Source: Tridacna crocea (taxonomy: Eukaryota; Mollusca; Bivalvia; Cardiida; Cardiidae). Taken from it: a stretch of 64,000 nucleotides of DNA. The stretch is from NCBI GenBank assembly GCA_943736015.1, contig OX031065.1, positions 32,874,427 through 32,938,426 on the forward strand, given 5' to 3'. Both the position numbers and the translations under genes were made by a program. Below are positions 30,619 through 41,100 of the stretch, piece by piece. The notes below the pieces were generated by a model, which was not told the DNA's origin, searched no databases, and worked only from the letters and a program-made list of their open reading frames with translations. Within the stretch, counting starts at the first letter, position 1. Every line of letters starts with the position of its first letter.

Positions 30619-31782
30619 TAGGGCTCCGTATCGGTCAGTTTGATCGATACGATATTTGTATCGATACAAAATGATCGATATTCGATATATCATATGATAT
30701 TTCAATTTTCAATAAAAGAAAGAAAAAAAATGCTAAAATTGTGTTTGTTCTTTTTTCAGCATACCTGAAAAACAAAATACCGCAAATTTAACACTTCTAG
30801 ATTGTATTGAAATTTCATAATTATGTAGGCCTAAATTAATATGAATTCTAACTAGATCTACATTTACTACTCAATAACAAGCTGAAAAGACAGTCTAAGA
30901 TGACTCTGATCGGACAATGTCAAGGAGACATTTTGTTGTGTCATGGGTTTCCGTGTTTTTTTTCTCACCGAACAATTTTTCATGCGTGTTAATTTCTGGA
31001 TAGGTATGTTCACATGATTCGACATAGATTTCTCAATAAGGATTAGAACTAGCATCAAAACCTGTTATTTTACTCACGATAAACAGATAATGGCCTTTTT
31101 GTCCATGTTTTTTCTTACGTGAGGTCTCGCGTGTGATTAACATTTGTTATGCAAATTTCAAGTCTATAAAATGATTTACACAATAATTTACGCGAGTCGG
31201 AACACTGATTTCAGATAATCTAATGGGAAAAAAGATTTGATTTTCGAGCCACATTTTTCGGCAATATTAAAAGATCGACCAAATAAAATCTTAGGAAGGT
31301 TGAAAGGTCACGGTTTCAATTATTTCCATCGCTACCTCTCGATCACATCACGAGATGTTCATTACCTTTCTTTAATCAACTATATTGACCAATTATCAGC
31401 GTAAATTTGTCTGCAATCTGCTGATTGATGCATAATTTGCAGATTTCAAACAACATGACGGGGGAACGAGAATAGGGGTATTAGCTAATTGTCATCCATT
31501 GTGTAACGGGGCGAGTAATAAAGAATGACGCATTTCGATTGGTTGTAAGTTTCCCTGGTAGCCACACCTACCTCTACGACTACTCGACTGTAGAGATTAC
31601 CTAAAGTAAACTCGTAATGAATTTCGCCGTTAAAAACAACTAAATTTGGTATTTATATGCTTTACTTTTATTTTCTTTTGATGATCGATATTTTGTTCGA
31701 TACAGAAACATTCGATCCGATATATCTATCGAACGTAAAATATCGGTTTTCGATATATATCGAGTACCGGTACGGAGCCCTA
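30619..31782. mobile_element. hAT-like non-autonomous element
   Basis: The TIR TAGGGCTCCGTA..CGGT is present at both ends and the 8-bp target duplication CCGATGAA is perfect (30611-30618, 31783-31790). Subterminal ATCGATA/TCGATAT motifs are dense at both ends. No hAT transposase is found in the 1164 bp. The interior 30880-31060 (CATTTTGTTGTGTCATGGG) recurs at 46255-46440. Confidence 0.85.
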
Positions 31783-31939
31783 CCGATGAACGAAACATTT
31801 TTGGGTTTTCTTTTTTCGTTTGACAGTCTCCCGTGACGGTTTTGAATCTATAAACAATTGTTAGGTGCCGCTAGTGTTTGTTTATATCGGAAAATACCGT
31901 TAACGCGAGGATATGAAGCCCACGAGCATATGACGTTAC

Positions 31940-33030
31940 AGTATATAACCAAAATAAATGATAAAATATGGAAAAAAAATGATCCCCCCTATATAATATA
32001 AACACAAAGAATGCAACATCTCGATTTCTGGCGCGAGCACCCAACAGCCTTTCCCAACCAAAATCACCCACGAAACAAACATTGATCATAATCTCCTTTA
32101 GCCTAGCGATACCTTCAGTCTGAAGGTGTCTGCTCCGATGCTATTTTTGTGACTGGGCTTCGCACACACCTTCAGGCCAACCTTCATTTAAGGTATCTGG
32201 AAAAAATACGATTTTACCCACATCTTTTCGAACGGCTCTATACGACAAAATTTCCAATGACAGCTTATAAAATGGGCATGGATTGTGAGATAAATGATTA
32301 ACCTTTACCATCACACAAACTGTGCTACGAAATACCAATTAAATCAATAGAAATTTACCTTTTTTCCCAACGTAAATAAATCCAGTGTAATTTGTAAACA
32401 ACTAACACAGCGACTTCCGTTAAACAGGCATGCGCACACAATGAAATTTGAATTTTGAACAGTCTAGTTCCCTAACCCAGACAAACATTTTCACTCACGG
32501 TTCCTCTGTCATAAGCGAAATTCGCAACCAAACCGTCCTGTAGCCTGTCAGAGATACTGCCGAGACATGCGCATTGATGATACCACCATGTTTTGATTTC
32601 TGGTGATGTAGGTCAGCGGTTATTTATGTTGAAAAGTACAGATTTGCACAAAGGTAAGATATGGATATTAACAAACATCAGTCTTTTTTTAAGGATTAAT
32701 CATTTATCTATCGATCCATGCCCATTTTATTAGTTGTCATTGGAAATTCTGTCGCATAGAGCCGTTCGAAAAGATGCGGGTAAAATCGTATTTTTTCCAG
32801 AAGGGTTTAATGAATGGCTAATATGAAGGTGAATGCGAAGACCAGTCACAAAAATAGCATCGGAGCAGACACCTTCAGACTGAAGGTAGCCTAGCGATAG
32901 ACAACACATTAATGTACCTGCAACATCCGGCGATACCTCAGTAGACACCTTTCAACCGGAGATATCCGTCATGTTTTACAGCTCTATCAGGACATTTTGA
33001 TTTGTCCGGTTGGCCATTCGCTGACGTCAC
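31940..33030 (-). repeat. 306-bp repeat, minus copy, split by a foldback
   Basis: The minus strand matches plus-strand 43285-43590 (ATCAAAATGTCCTGATAGAG, GTGGGTGATTTTGGTTGGGA). The match is broken at AGCCTAGCGAT by the 777-bp element 32111-32887. A short shared frame (VCFVGDFGWERL.GAR) exists in both copies but is not a recognised protein. Confidence 0.7.
32111..32887. mobile_element. Mutator-like (MULE-type) foldback element
   Basis: Long TIRs of about 200 bp (32111-32310 and 32690-32887) start ACCTTCAGTCTGAAGGTGTC. The perfect 11-bp target duplication AGCCTAGCGAT is at 32100-32110 and 32888-32898. Long TIRs with a 9-11 bp duplication fit Mutator-like elements. No transposase inside. The homologous unoccupied site is at 43425-43436. 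Confidence 0.8.
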
Positions 33031-33355
33031 AGAAAGTAGCAGGTAGCGTATATTCGTATTACTGATTAATATTATTTTTTTTCGTTTTTTAAGATATTTA
33101 TGGATATCACATGATACTAAAGATTTTTCTATAACTAACTAACAAAAGTATTTGAGCGCATTCCTTTTTAAAGAAAAGACATTTGACTTTTGTGAATAAT
33201 GAAATCCCCCATTAAGAAAGGTAATTCGATAGACTTTAATAGCCGTCTTCGACCGTTCATGGAAACTATTTCCGAACAGAGTTGTCGTTCGTTAGTCTCA
33301 CCATACAAATACGAATGATCCGTACTGCAAGAGAGTGGCGCGCAAAATAAAAATA

Positions 33356-33572
33356 TTAACCCTTTACCAAACAATCCCTGATTTTCACGACCATGACCAG
33401 GAAGCCTTTTGAAAACATTGTGGTAAAAGAAAGAAAATGGTGGCTACCAGCATTTTCTCCTTTTTCCAGGATGTTTCCGACTCTATCACAAATTCTATCG
33501 TTTGAGCAGTTGGTCGTCTGCAAATGATTTTAAATTTAGACTAGTCTAAAATTCTGTTTTTGGTACAGTTAA
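33356..33572 (-). mobile_element. TTAA MITE, first unit of a tandem duplication
   Basis: TTAACCCTTTACCAAAC start; TTTTTGGTACAGTTAA end. The following flank GCTCTGCCTA..AAAGTGCACC is repeated after the next copy. Confidence 0.65.
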
Positions 33573-33639
33573 GCTCTGCCTAGGTGTCCATTTAATGTTG
33601 CAAAGTGCACCACAAGAAACCGCGAATTAAAAGAAAATA

Positions 33640-33863
33640 TTAACCTTTTACCTGATAATTCCTACTTTTTATGACCATGACCAAGAAGCCTTTTGAAACA
33701 TTGCAGGAAAAGAGAGTTCTAAAAATGTACGGTTACCAGCATTTTCTCATTTTCGAAGGGTGTTTCCTACTCTATCACTTATGAATTAGATCGTTTGAGT
33801 AATTGGTTGTCTGGGCTAATGTTTTAAAATTGGTCTAGTCAAAAACTCTTTGGTAGAGAGTTA
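33640..33863 (-). mobile_element. TTAA MITE, second unit of a tandem duplication
   Basis: TTAACCTTTTACCTG start; TTTGGTAGAGAGTTA end. Its right flank (CGCTCTGCCTACC..AAAGTGCACC) matches that of 33356-33572, so MITE plus flank were duplicated together (period about 285 bp). Confidence 0.65.
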
Positions 33864-34739
33864 CGCTCTGCCTACCTGTAGATTATCCGTTTAGTGCTGC
33901 AAAGTGCACCCCGAGAAACCGTAAATTATATCTATTTACCAGTTCCATGGGATTTTTACAAAGTACATAGACCTATAATTAAATTATTTGAAAGACATAT
34001 ACCAGGGGAGTATATTTTTAGTACCTAATGTACTTGGATTAAAAGTCCAGTGTACACCAATCTAACGGTTATTTTGACGTATAACATGTACACCTATGAC
34101 GTACACAGGTAGCGGTTAATTTGAATTTTGAGTTCTCCTCCAGGAAAATGGATTTTCAACTGAATGTTGCAGTTTGGTATGTTCTAGAATTGTATTTTTA
34201 TTTAGGTATTAATTTCAAAACTTATAGCAACCATGGACTTAGTTAGGCTGAAAAAAGTCGTACGCATAGCAAGGCCGGGTGGGAAAATTTGAGAATTTAG
34301 AAGGAAATGGTGGGTTCTGGCATGGTTTTTACGGTGTTTTCATTGAAAATATTCTCTGCAAAAATGAAGTGCACAGATATATGGTGATAACCAACATTTG
34401 ATACAGATATTTTTTACATGCACATGCTTACTTACTTCATAGGGCAGTGCGCCCTTGAAAGTAGCCTGGCTTGATCTTACAGGCCTATGCAAATCCTTTC
34501 CAGAAACGACCTTTGGCCGGTTTGCAATAGACTTACTTTAACAACATCGTGGGGAGGTAAAAAATTGTTCGTAACATGCAAATGATCTTTTACCCACAAT
34601 GTTTTCTACCCTGACTTAAAAGCGTATTTTCAGTTTAACAGAATGCTCATTTTCTTCTTACGTTTGGATGATTTCATTTGAGGAAAACGGTTAAAAAGCC
34701 AAAATTTTATATAAAGGTACTTCAAACATCAATTTGTGG

Positions 34740-34870
34740 TTCTAATCAGAGGAATCTGGTCCTGTAGGCTTTGCTCAGTCGATAGCCTACCCAGCTTGTG
34801 CTCTGAAGGCTGCTGTTCGATACCCGTTGATAGAGAACTTGGAGTGCCAAGCAATGGGCGGTTCTTGTAT
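34740..34870 (+). repeat. tRNA-like SINE head
   Basis: GTAGGCTTTGCTCAGTCGAT (A-box-like) and CTGTTCGATACCC (B-box-like) are spaced about 40 bp. There is no matching acceptor stem. It lies just 3' of the PHD-finger gene stop. Confidence 0.45.
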
Positions 34871-34926
34871 TTTTGGGACATTGTTATTGGAAACAATCAA
34901 GATAGTATACCAACACAAAACATGGT

Positions 34927-35137
34927 TTATTTCTTAGTTTTCTTGCCGCTACCCTTACCCTTCTTACTACAAGCTGAACAAAACCAGGTGCTGTTTTTTC
35001 TTTTTAAAAACGACTCATTTCCAGTTACACCCACACGTTCATAATGAAACCAGTTGTTACACTTATCACATCCTATACTAGACTCTTTAATATCCAATGG
35101 GTGCTCTTCACAAACATTACCACAGACACTACAAATA
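34927..35137 (-). CDS. PHD finger half of the split last exon
   Basis: Reads CSVCGNVCEEHP, then IGCDKCNNWFHYERVGVTG, then TWFCSACSKKGKGSGKKTKK and TAA. The C4HC3 pattern is clear (CxxC, CxxC, H, CxxC), but the cysteine expected at HxxC is arginine (HYER; a TGT-to-CGT change would explain it). The second zinc site is therefore probably impaired. This may mark loss of function since the insertion or before. Confidence 0.65.
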
Positions 35138-38100
35138 GAGATTTCTAGCTTTTACGGTTCACGATAGACGGAGACGGCCGGTGACTATTTCAAGGGGTTA
35201 TCTCAGCATATTTGTCGAGGAAAATGTAAGGCCAGACGAATTTTTTTCTTGTTTAAATTTCATGAACCATTGTAAAGATTCAGATTCAGAGGAAGTGCCA
35301 ACAACGAGACGGCGGAGCAGTTGCGAAACTATATTTTTACAAATGACAAATTGATAAATCAGAACAATAAAGTTTTTTGCAATAATGTATGCAAATGCAT
35401 TTCAGTTGGTTTTCTTGTAACATGCATGTCGCAGCTGTTGAAGTTTTGCATGCATTATATCCCTACATGCAGAAAAAATACGTAAAGTTTAAAACGGAAT
35501 TGTAGTACAAACTGGGACATGTATTAGGCTAACATACAAGAAAGGTCCAAAAAAGATTGTGAAGTTCTACAAAATTGTGTTAACGGGAGGGGATCCTGAG
35601 CACTCTTGAAGACTAATCAGTGAAATGATGAACCGATCAGAAATGCGAAAAACTCCGGAACTAGAAAATAACGGGGTGGGGAGGGGGTGGGGGTGGGACG
35701 TTTTCAGTAACCGCATTTCCTTCCGTTACAGAGATAGCATTTTCAGTTTCGTCACGAGTTCTTTCAGTTGAGTAAATTGGTCCTTTCCAGAATTTTTACC
35801 ATTATAGATCGAACTACACGCGACCTTAATGTAAGCATTGTACATAAGTGATAAAACGAACAATACCCTTACATATTGCCTACAGTTGGGATAGCACGCT
35901 TTGCCTACCGTTCGGCGATTTCTTTGAACATCCTTATCCTCAGTGATGTAAGGGATAGAAAACGAGTGCAGTGGTATATGGGAAATATACAACGAGCGTT
36001 AGCGAGTGTATATTTCCCATATATCACGGCATGAGATTTTCTATCTTACTTAGACCACGTGACTGTTTAGTCATGCTTTTTACGTTATATGCTCATATTT
36101 ATAGTAGATAAAAAGCTTGTTACAAAATTGAGTCATTGTAATTGTTAAAATGGAAGTTTTGCATCTTGTTCAAAAGAGGCATAAGTAAGGTAATAATTTA
36201 TATCAAAATGCTAAATTATTCATTATGATTTTAATGAAAGTAAACCTATTTATGGATTGTTAAAATAGAAATTGTATTTGCCGGCAAAATTTTGAAAACG
36301 TTATGTTTCGATTGTAGATTGTCAAAGACAATAGGGATGTTCATCGTTTAGAACATACCATGTGTCTCTTGTAATTAGACAGTACTAGTCTATTTTATTA
36401 CGAAACACATGGAATAATGTTGAGAAATATTGTTCAATTTTCTTTTGCAATTAATATGTTCAATACGTAAATTTCAAGCAATTTTTGTAAGCAATGTCAA
36501 GGCTGTACACGAAAACCTTGTAAACTTTGTACATAGAGCCATTGAGTTTAATCTGTAGGCTGCTAAACGCGACTCAAGGACCTTTAGTGGACAATGTAGA
36601 TACAGATCAGAGAGCATAGAACGTGTACATTCTGATCTTGGATGTACACTTTCCGATAAGGTGATATTTTCCCCTAAATCTTTGAAATAGCCAAAGGTTA
36701 AGGGTTAAACATTACTAAACGAACCTACTCGTGTGTAGGTGAACTGACACGTTAAACGCGCATGCAAACTAAAGAGCTATCGAATTTGTTGTAATTTCTT
36801 AGCAAAAATAAGTGTTAATCCTTCTCAGATTGATGTTTTAGAAAAATGGTTGTAAAGGCAATTGTATGTTTAAAGCCAAAATGTGAACATTACACATTTA
36901 ACCAGATTGGAGCCTTATTTTTCTACTGCCTAAAGCACACTCCATTCAAGAGGTTGCTGTAGTTAATCGCTATTTGAGGGCATGATTGTGTTAATTGATT
37001 GTACATTGTGTTGACTTAGAATTGTATTGCACTCACACATGAAAATGTTATACCCAGTTCAAATCATACTTCAAAATTGTGTTACTGCAAAGGTACATTT
37101 TTCCCCCGACTCAACATTGCAAACAATTGTCGGAATTCACGTGCGGGATATACTAGCATAGTATATTCAGATATACAACTGCGGGAGTTGTATCTTCGAT
37201 ATATACAACGGAAATACTGAACGCTGATTGGTCAAGTCCCTATAAATGTGGTCTAAGTTACGTTTCGACATAACTGAATGTGCTGGCTTTTGATGTACTT
37301 TTTAGCTCACCTGAGCACGAAGTGCTCGTGGTGAGCTATTGTGATCGTGCTGTGTCCGTCGTCCGTCGTGCGTCGTGCGTCGTCCGTCGTCAACTTTTTA
37401 CCTTGTGTACGCTCTAGAGGCCACAGTTTTAGTCGGATACTCATGAAAATTGGTCAGGATGTTTGTCTCGATGAAATCTCGGACGAGTTCGAAAATGGGT
37501 CATGTGGGGTCAAAAACTAGGTCACTAGGTCAAATCTTAGAAAAACCTTGTGTACGCTCTAGAGGCCACATTTTGAGTCGGATACTCATGAAAGTTGGTC
37601 AGGATGTTTGTCTCGATGATATCTCGGACGAGTTTGAAAATGGGTCACGTGGGATCAAAAACTAGGTCACCAGGTCAAATCTTAGAAAAACCTTGTGTAC
37701 GCTCTAGAGGCCACATTTTCAGTCGGATACTCATGAAAGTTGGTCAGGATGTTTGTCTGGATGATATCTCGGACGAGTTCGAAAATGGGTCACGTGGGGT
37801 CAAAAACTAGGTCACCAGGTCAAATCTTAGAAAAACCTTGTGTACGCTCTAGAGGCCACATTTTCAGTCGGATACTCATGAAAGTTGGTCAGGATGTTTG
37901 TCTGGATGATATCTCGGACGAGTTCGAAAATGGGTCACGTGGGGTCAAAAACTAGGTCACCAGGTCAAATCTTAGAAAAACCTTTTGTACGCTCTAGAGG
38001 CCACATTTTCAGTCGGATACTCATGAAAGTTGGTCAGGATGTTTGTCTGGATGATATCTCGGCCGAGTTCGAAAATGGGTCACGTGGGGTCAAAAACTAG

Positions 38101-41100
38101 GTCACCAGGTCAAATCTTAGAAAAACCTTTTGTACGCTCTAGAGGCCACATTTTCAGTCGGATACTCATGAAAGTTGGTCAGGATGTTTGTCTGGATGAT
38201 ATCTCGGCCGAGTTCGAAAATGGGTCACGTGGGGTCAAAAACTAGGTCACTAGGTCAAATCTTAGAAAAACCTTTTGTACGCTCTAGAGGCCACATTTCC
38301 AGATGGATACTCATGAAAGTTGGTCAGGATGTTTGTCTGGATGATATCTCGGACGAGTTTGAAAATGGGTCACGTGGGGTCAAAAACTAGGTCACTAGGT
38401 CAAATCTTAGAAAAACCTTTTGTACGCTCTAGAGGCCACATTTTCAGTTGGATACTCATGAAAGTTGGTCAGGATATTTGTCTGGATGATATCTCGGACA
38501 AGATCGAAAATGGGTCATGTGGGGTCAAAAACTAGGTCACTAGGTCAAATGTTAGAAAAACCTTTTGTAGGCTCTAAAGGCCACATTTTCAGTCCGAATC
38601 TCTTGTAAGTTGGTCAGAATGTTTGTCTTGATGATATCTCAGACAGGTTTGAAAATGGGTCATTGGGGGTTAAAAACTAGGTCACCAGGTCAAATCTTAG
38701 AAAAACCTTGTATATGCTCTGGATGCCACATTTTCAGTCCAACACTCTTGAAAATTAGTCAGAATGTTTGCCTTTATAATATCTTGGATGAGTTTGAAAA
38801 TGGGTCATGTTGGGTCAAAAACTGGGTCAATAGGTCAAATGTTATAAACACCTTTTGTATGCTCTGGAGGACACATTTTCAGTCTGATACTCCTAAAACT
38901 TGTTCATTATATTTGTCCTGGTGATACCTTGAATGAGATTGAAAATGGGTCATGTGGAGTCAAAAACTAGGTCAATGGGTCAAATATTAGAAAAACCTTG
39001 TGTACACTCTAGAGGCTACATTTTCTGCCTGATATTCTTCAGACTTGGTCAGAATGTTTGTTTTGGTGATGTCTCAAAAGAGTTTGATAATGGGTAATTG
39101 TCGGGTCCAAAACTAGGTCACTTGATGAAATCTTAGAAAAACCTTTTGTACACTGTAGAGGCCACATTTTCAGTCCAATACTCATGAAACTTGGCCAGAA
39201 TGTTTGTCTTATTGATATCTCAAAAGTGTTTGATGATGGGTAATGTCTGATAAAAAACTAGGTCACTGGGAAACTAGATGGTGCATGTTTGGTCAATAAA
39301 CTCAGGTGAGCGATTTCAGGGCCATCATGGCCCTCTTGTTGGTACTGATATAAAATGAGTAAACAGACATTTGTGATTGGTAAAAAGAAGATAAAGACAT
39401 GTTTATTCTAAGGGTCCTGCCTATCCTCTGGCAAATGCACGCCATGCACCTAGTTTAAAAGTTAAGTATCACTTTCATGTTAAAATTAATCTTTACTAAT
39501 CCCCTCGTCCTATTCATGAAGCAAATAAAAATATGAACTATCATGATATTACAGAAAATGTGTTGAAAGTCGCATAAGCACCTTTATTCAAGAAATCTCT
39601 GATCGTCCTTGTGTTTATGTGGCAAACGGCTGCCTCGGGCCGTATGCTTGAAAATTTTCGCGCTACAAACAAAGTTTTGACTTACCAGCATTATTTCCAC
39701 CATCCGCATGTGCTTTCCGAACGCCCATTCTCTTTTAGATGAACGTGCGGTTTTTTTTTGCATGGAGGGGCATCTAGAAGCAGTAGTTGATTTATCGCCT
39801 TATATTCTTTTTCTTTCAAATGCAAATCAAAATTGAGACAAAGTCAAACACAATAATCACAAAATTTGAAGAGAAACTTCGCCTTTTTACCTCCCTTCCA
39901 TTAAATGCATCTGCGTCTTGCCCCTTGTCATAAACGTAACTTTTCCCTGTATTTTTAGCTCACCTGAGCACAACGTGCTCAAGGGGAGCTTTTAAGGTCA
40001 CAAGGTGTCCGTCGTCCGTGGTCCGTCGTCAACAATTCTTTAAACATCAACTATTCCTAAACCGCTGGGCCAATTTGGACCAAACTTGGCAGGAATGTTC
40101 CTTGGGAGGTCCTCTTTGAAAATTGTTCACAGAATTTGATTCCGTCAAAAACTCTGGTTGCCATGGCAACGAAATGGAATTTTTTAGCAAATTCTTTAAA
40201 AATCTTCTCCTCTGAAACCGCTGGTCAGATTTTGAAATAATTTCACAGATATGTTCCTTGGGTGACCCTTTTCAAAAACTGTTCGTGAAATTTTGATCCG
40301 TCAAAAATTGTGGCTCTGGTGAATGGGGGCTACTTGCACTATACAGAAGTGAAGGAATTCTTTAAAAATCTTCTTCTCTGAAACCGCTGGTCGGATTTTG
40401 AAATAATTTCACAGATATTTGGGTGACCCTTTTCAAAAATTGTTTGTGAAATTTTGATCCGTCAAAAAATGTAGCTCTGGTGAATGGGGGCTACTTGCAC
40501 TATACAGAAATGAAGGAATTCTTAAAAAATCTTCTTCTCTGAAACCGCTGGTCAGATTTTAAATTAATTTCACAGAATTGTTCCTTTGGTGACCCTTTTC
40601 AAAAATTGTTCGCAAAATTTTGATCCGTCGAGAAAGATGGCTCTGGTGAATGGGGGCTACTTGCACTATAGGGAAATGAGGAAATTCTTAAAAATTTTTC
40701 TTCTCAGAAACCGCTGGTCAGATTTTGAAATAATTTCTCAGGGATGTTTCTTGGGTGACCCTTTTCAAAAAGTGTTCACAAAATTTTGATCCGTCGAGAA
40801 ACATGGCTCTGGTGAATGGGGGCTACTTGCACTATAGGGAAATGAGGAAATTCTTGAAAATTTTTCTTCTCTGAAATGGCTGGACAGATTTTGAAATGAT
40901 TTCACAGAGATGATCATTGGGTGACCCTTTTCAAAAACTGTTCACAAAATTTTGATCCGTCAAGAAACATGGCTCTGGTGAATAGGGGCTACTTGCACTA
41001 TATGGAAATGAAGAAATTCTTGAAAATTCTTTTTCTCTGAAACCCCTTGTCAGATTTTAAAATAATCTGACAGAGATGTTCCTTGGGTGATCCTTGCTCT

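Noticed and set aside
36040-37262. TTAGACCAC / GTGGTCTAA pair as element ends
   Set aside because: The match is only about 10 bp with no flanking duplication.
37450-38924. Row of near-identical 71-residue open frames (MVRMFV..)
   Set aside because: They arise from the 145-bp repeat of a HINE. 145 is not divisible by 3, each frame stops inside the next unit, and starts are TTG or internal ATG.
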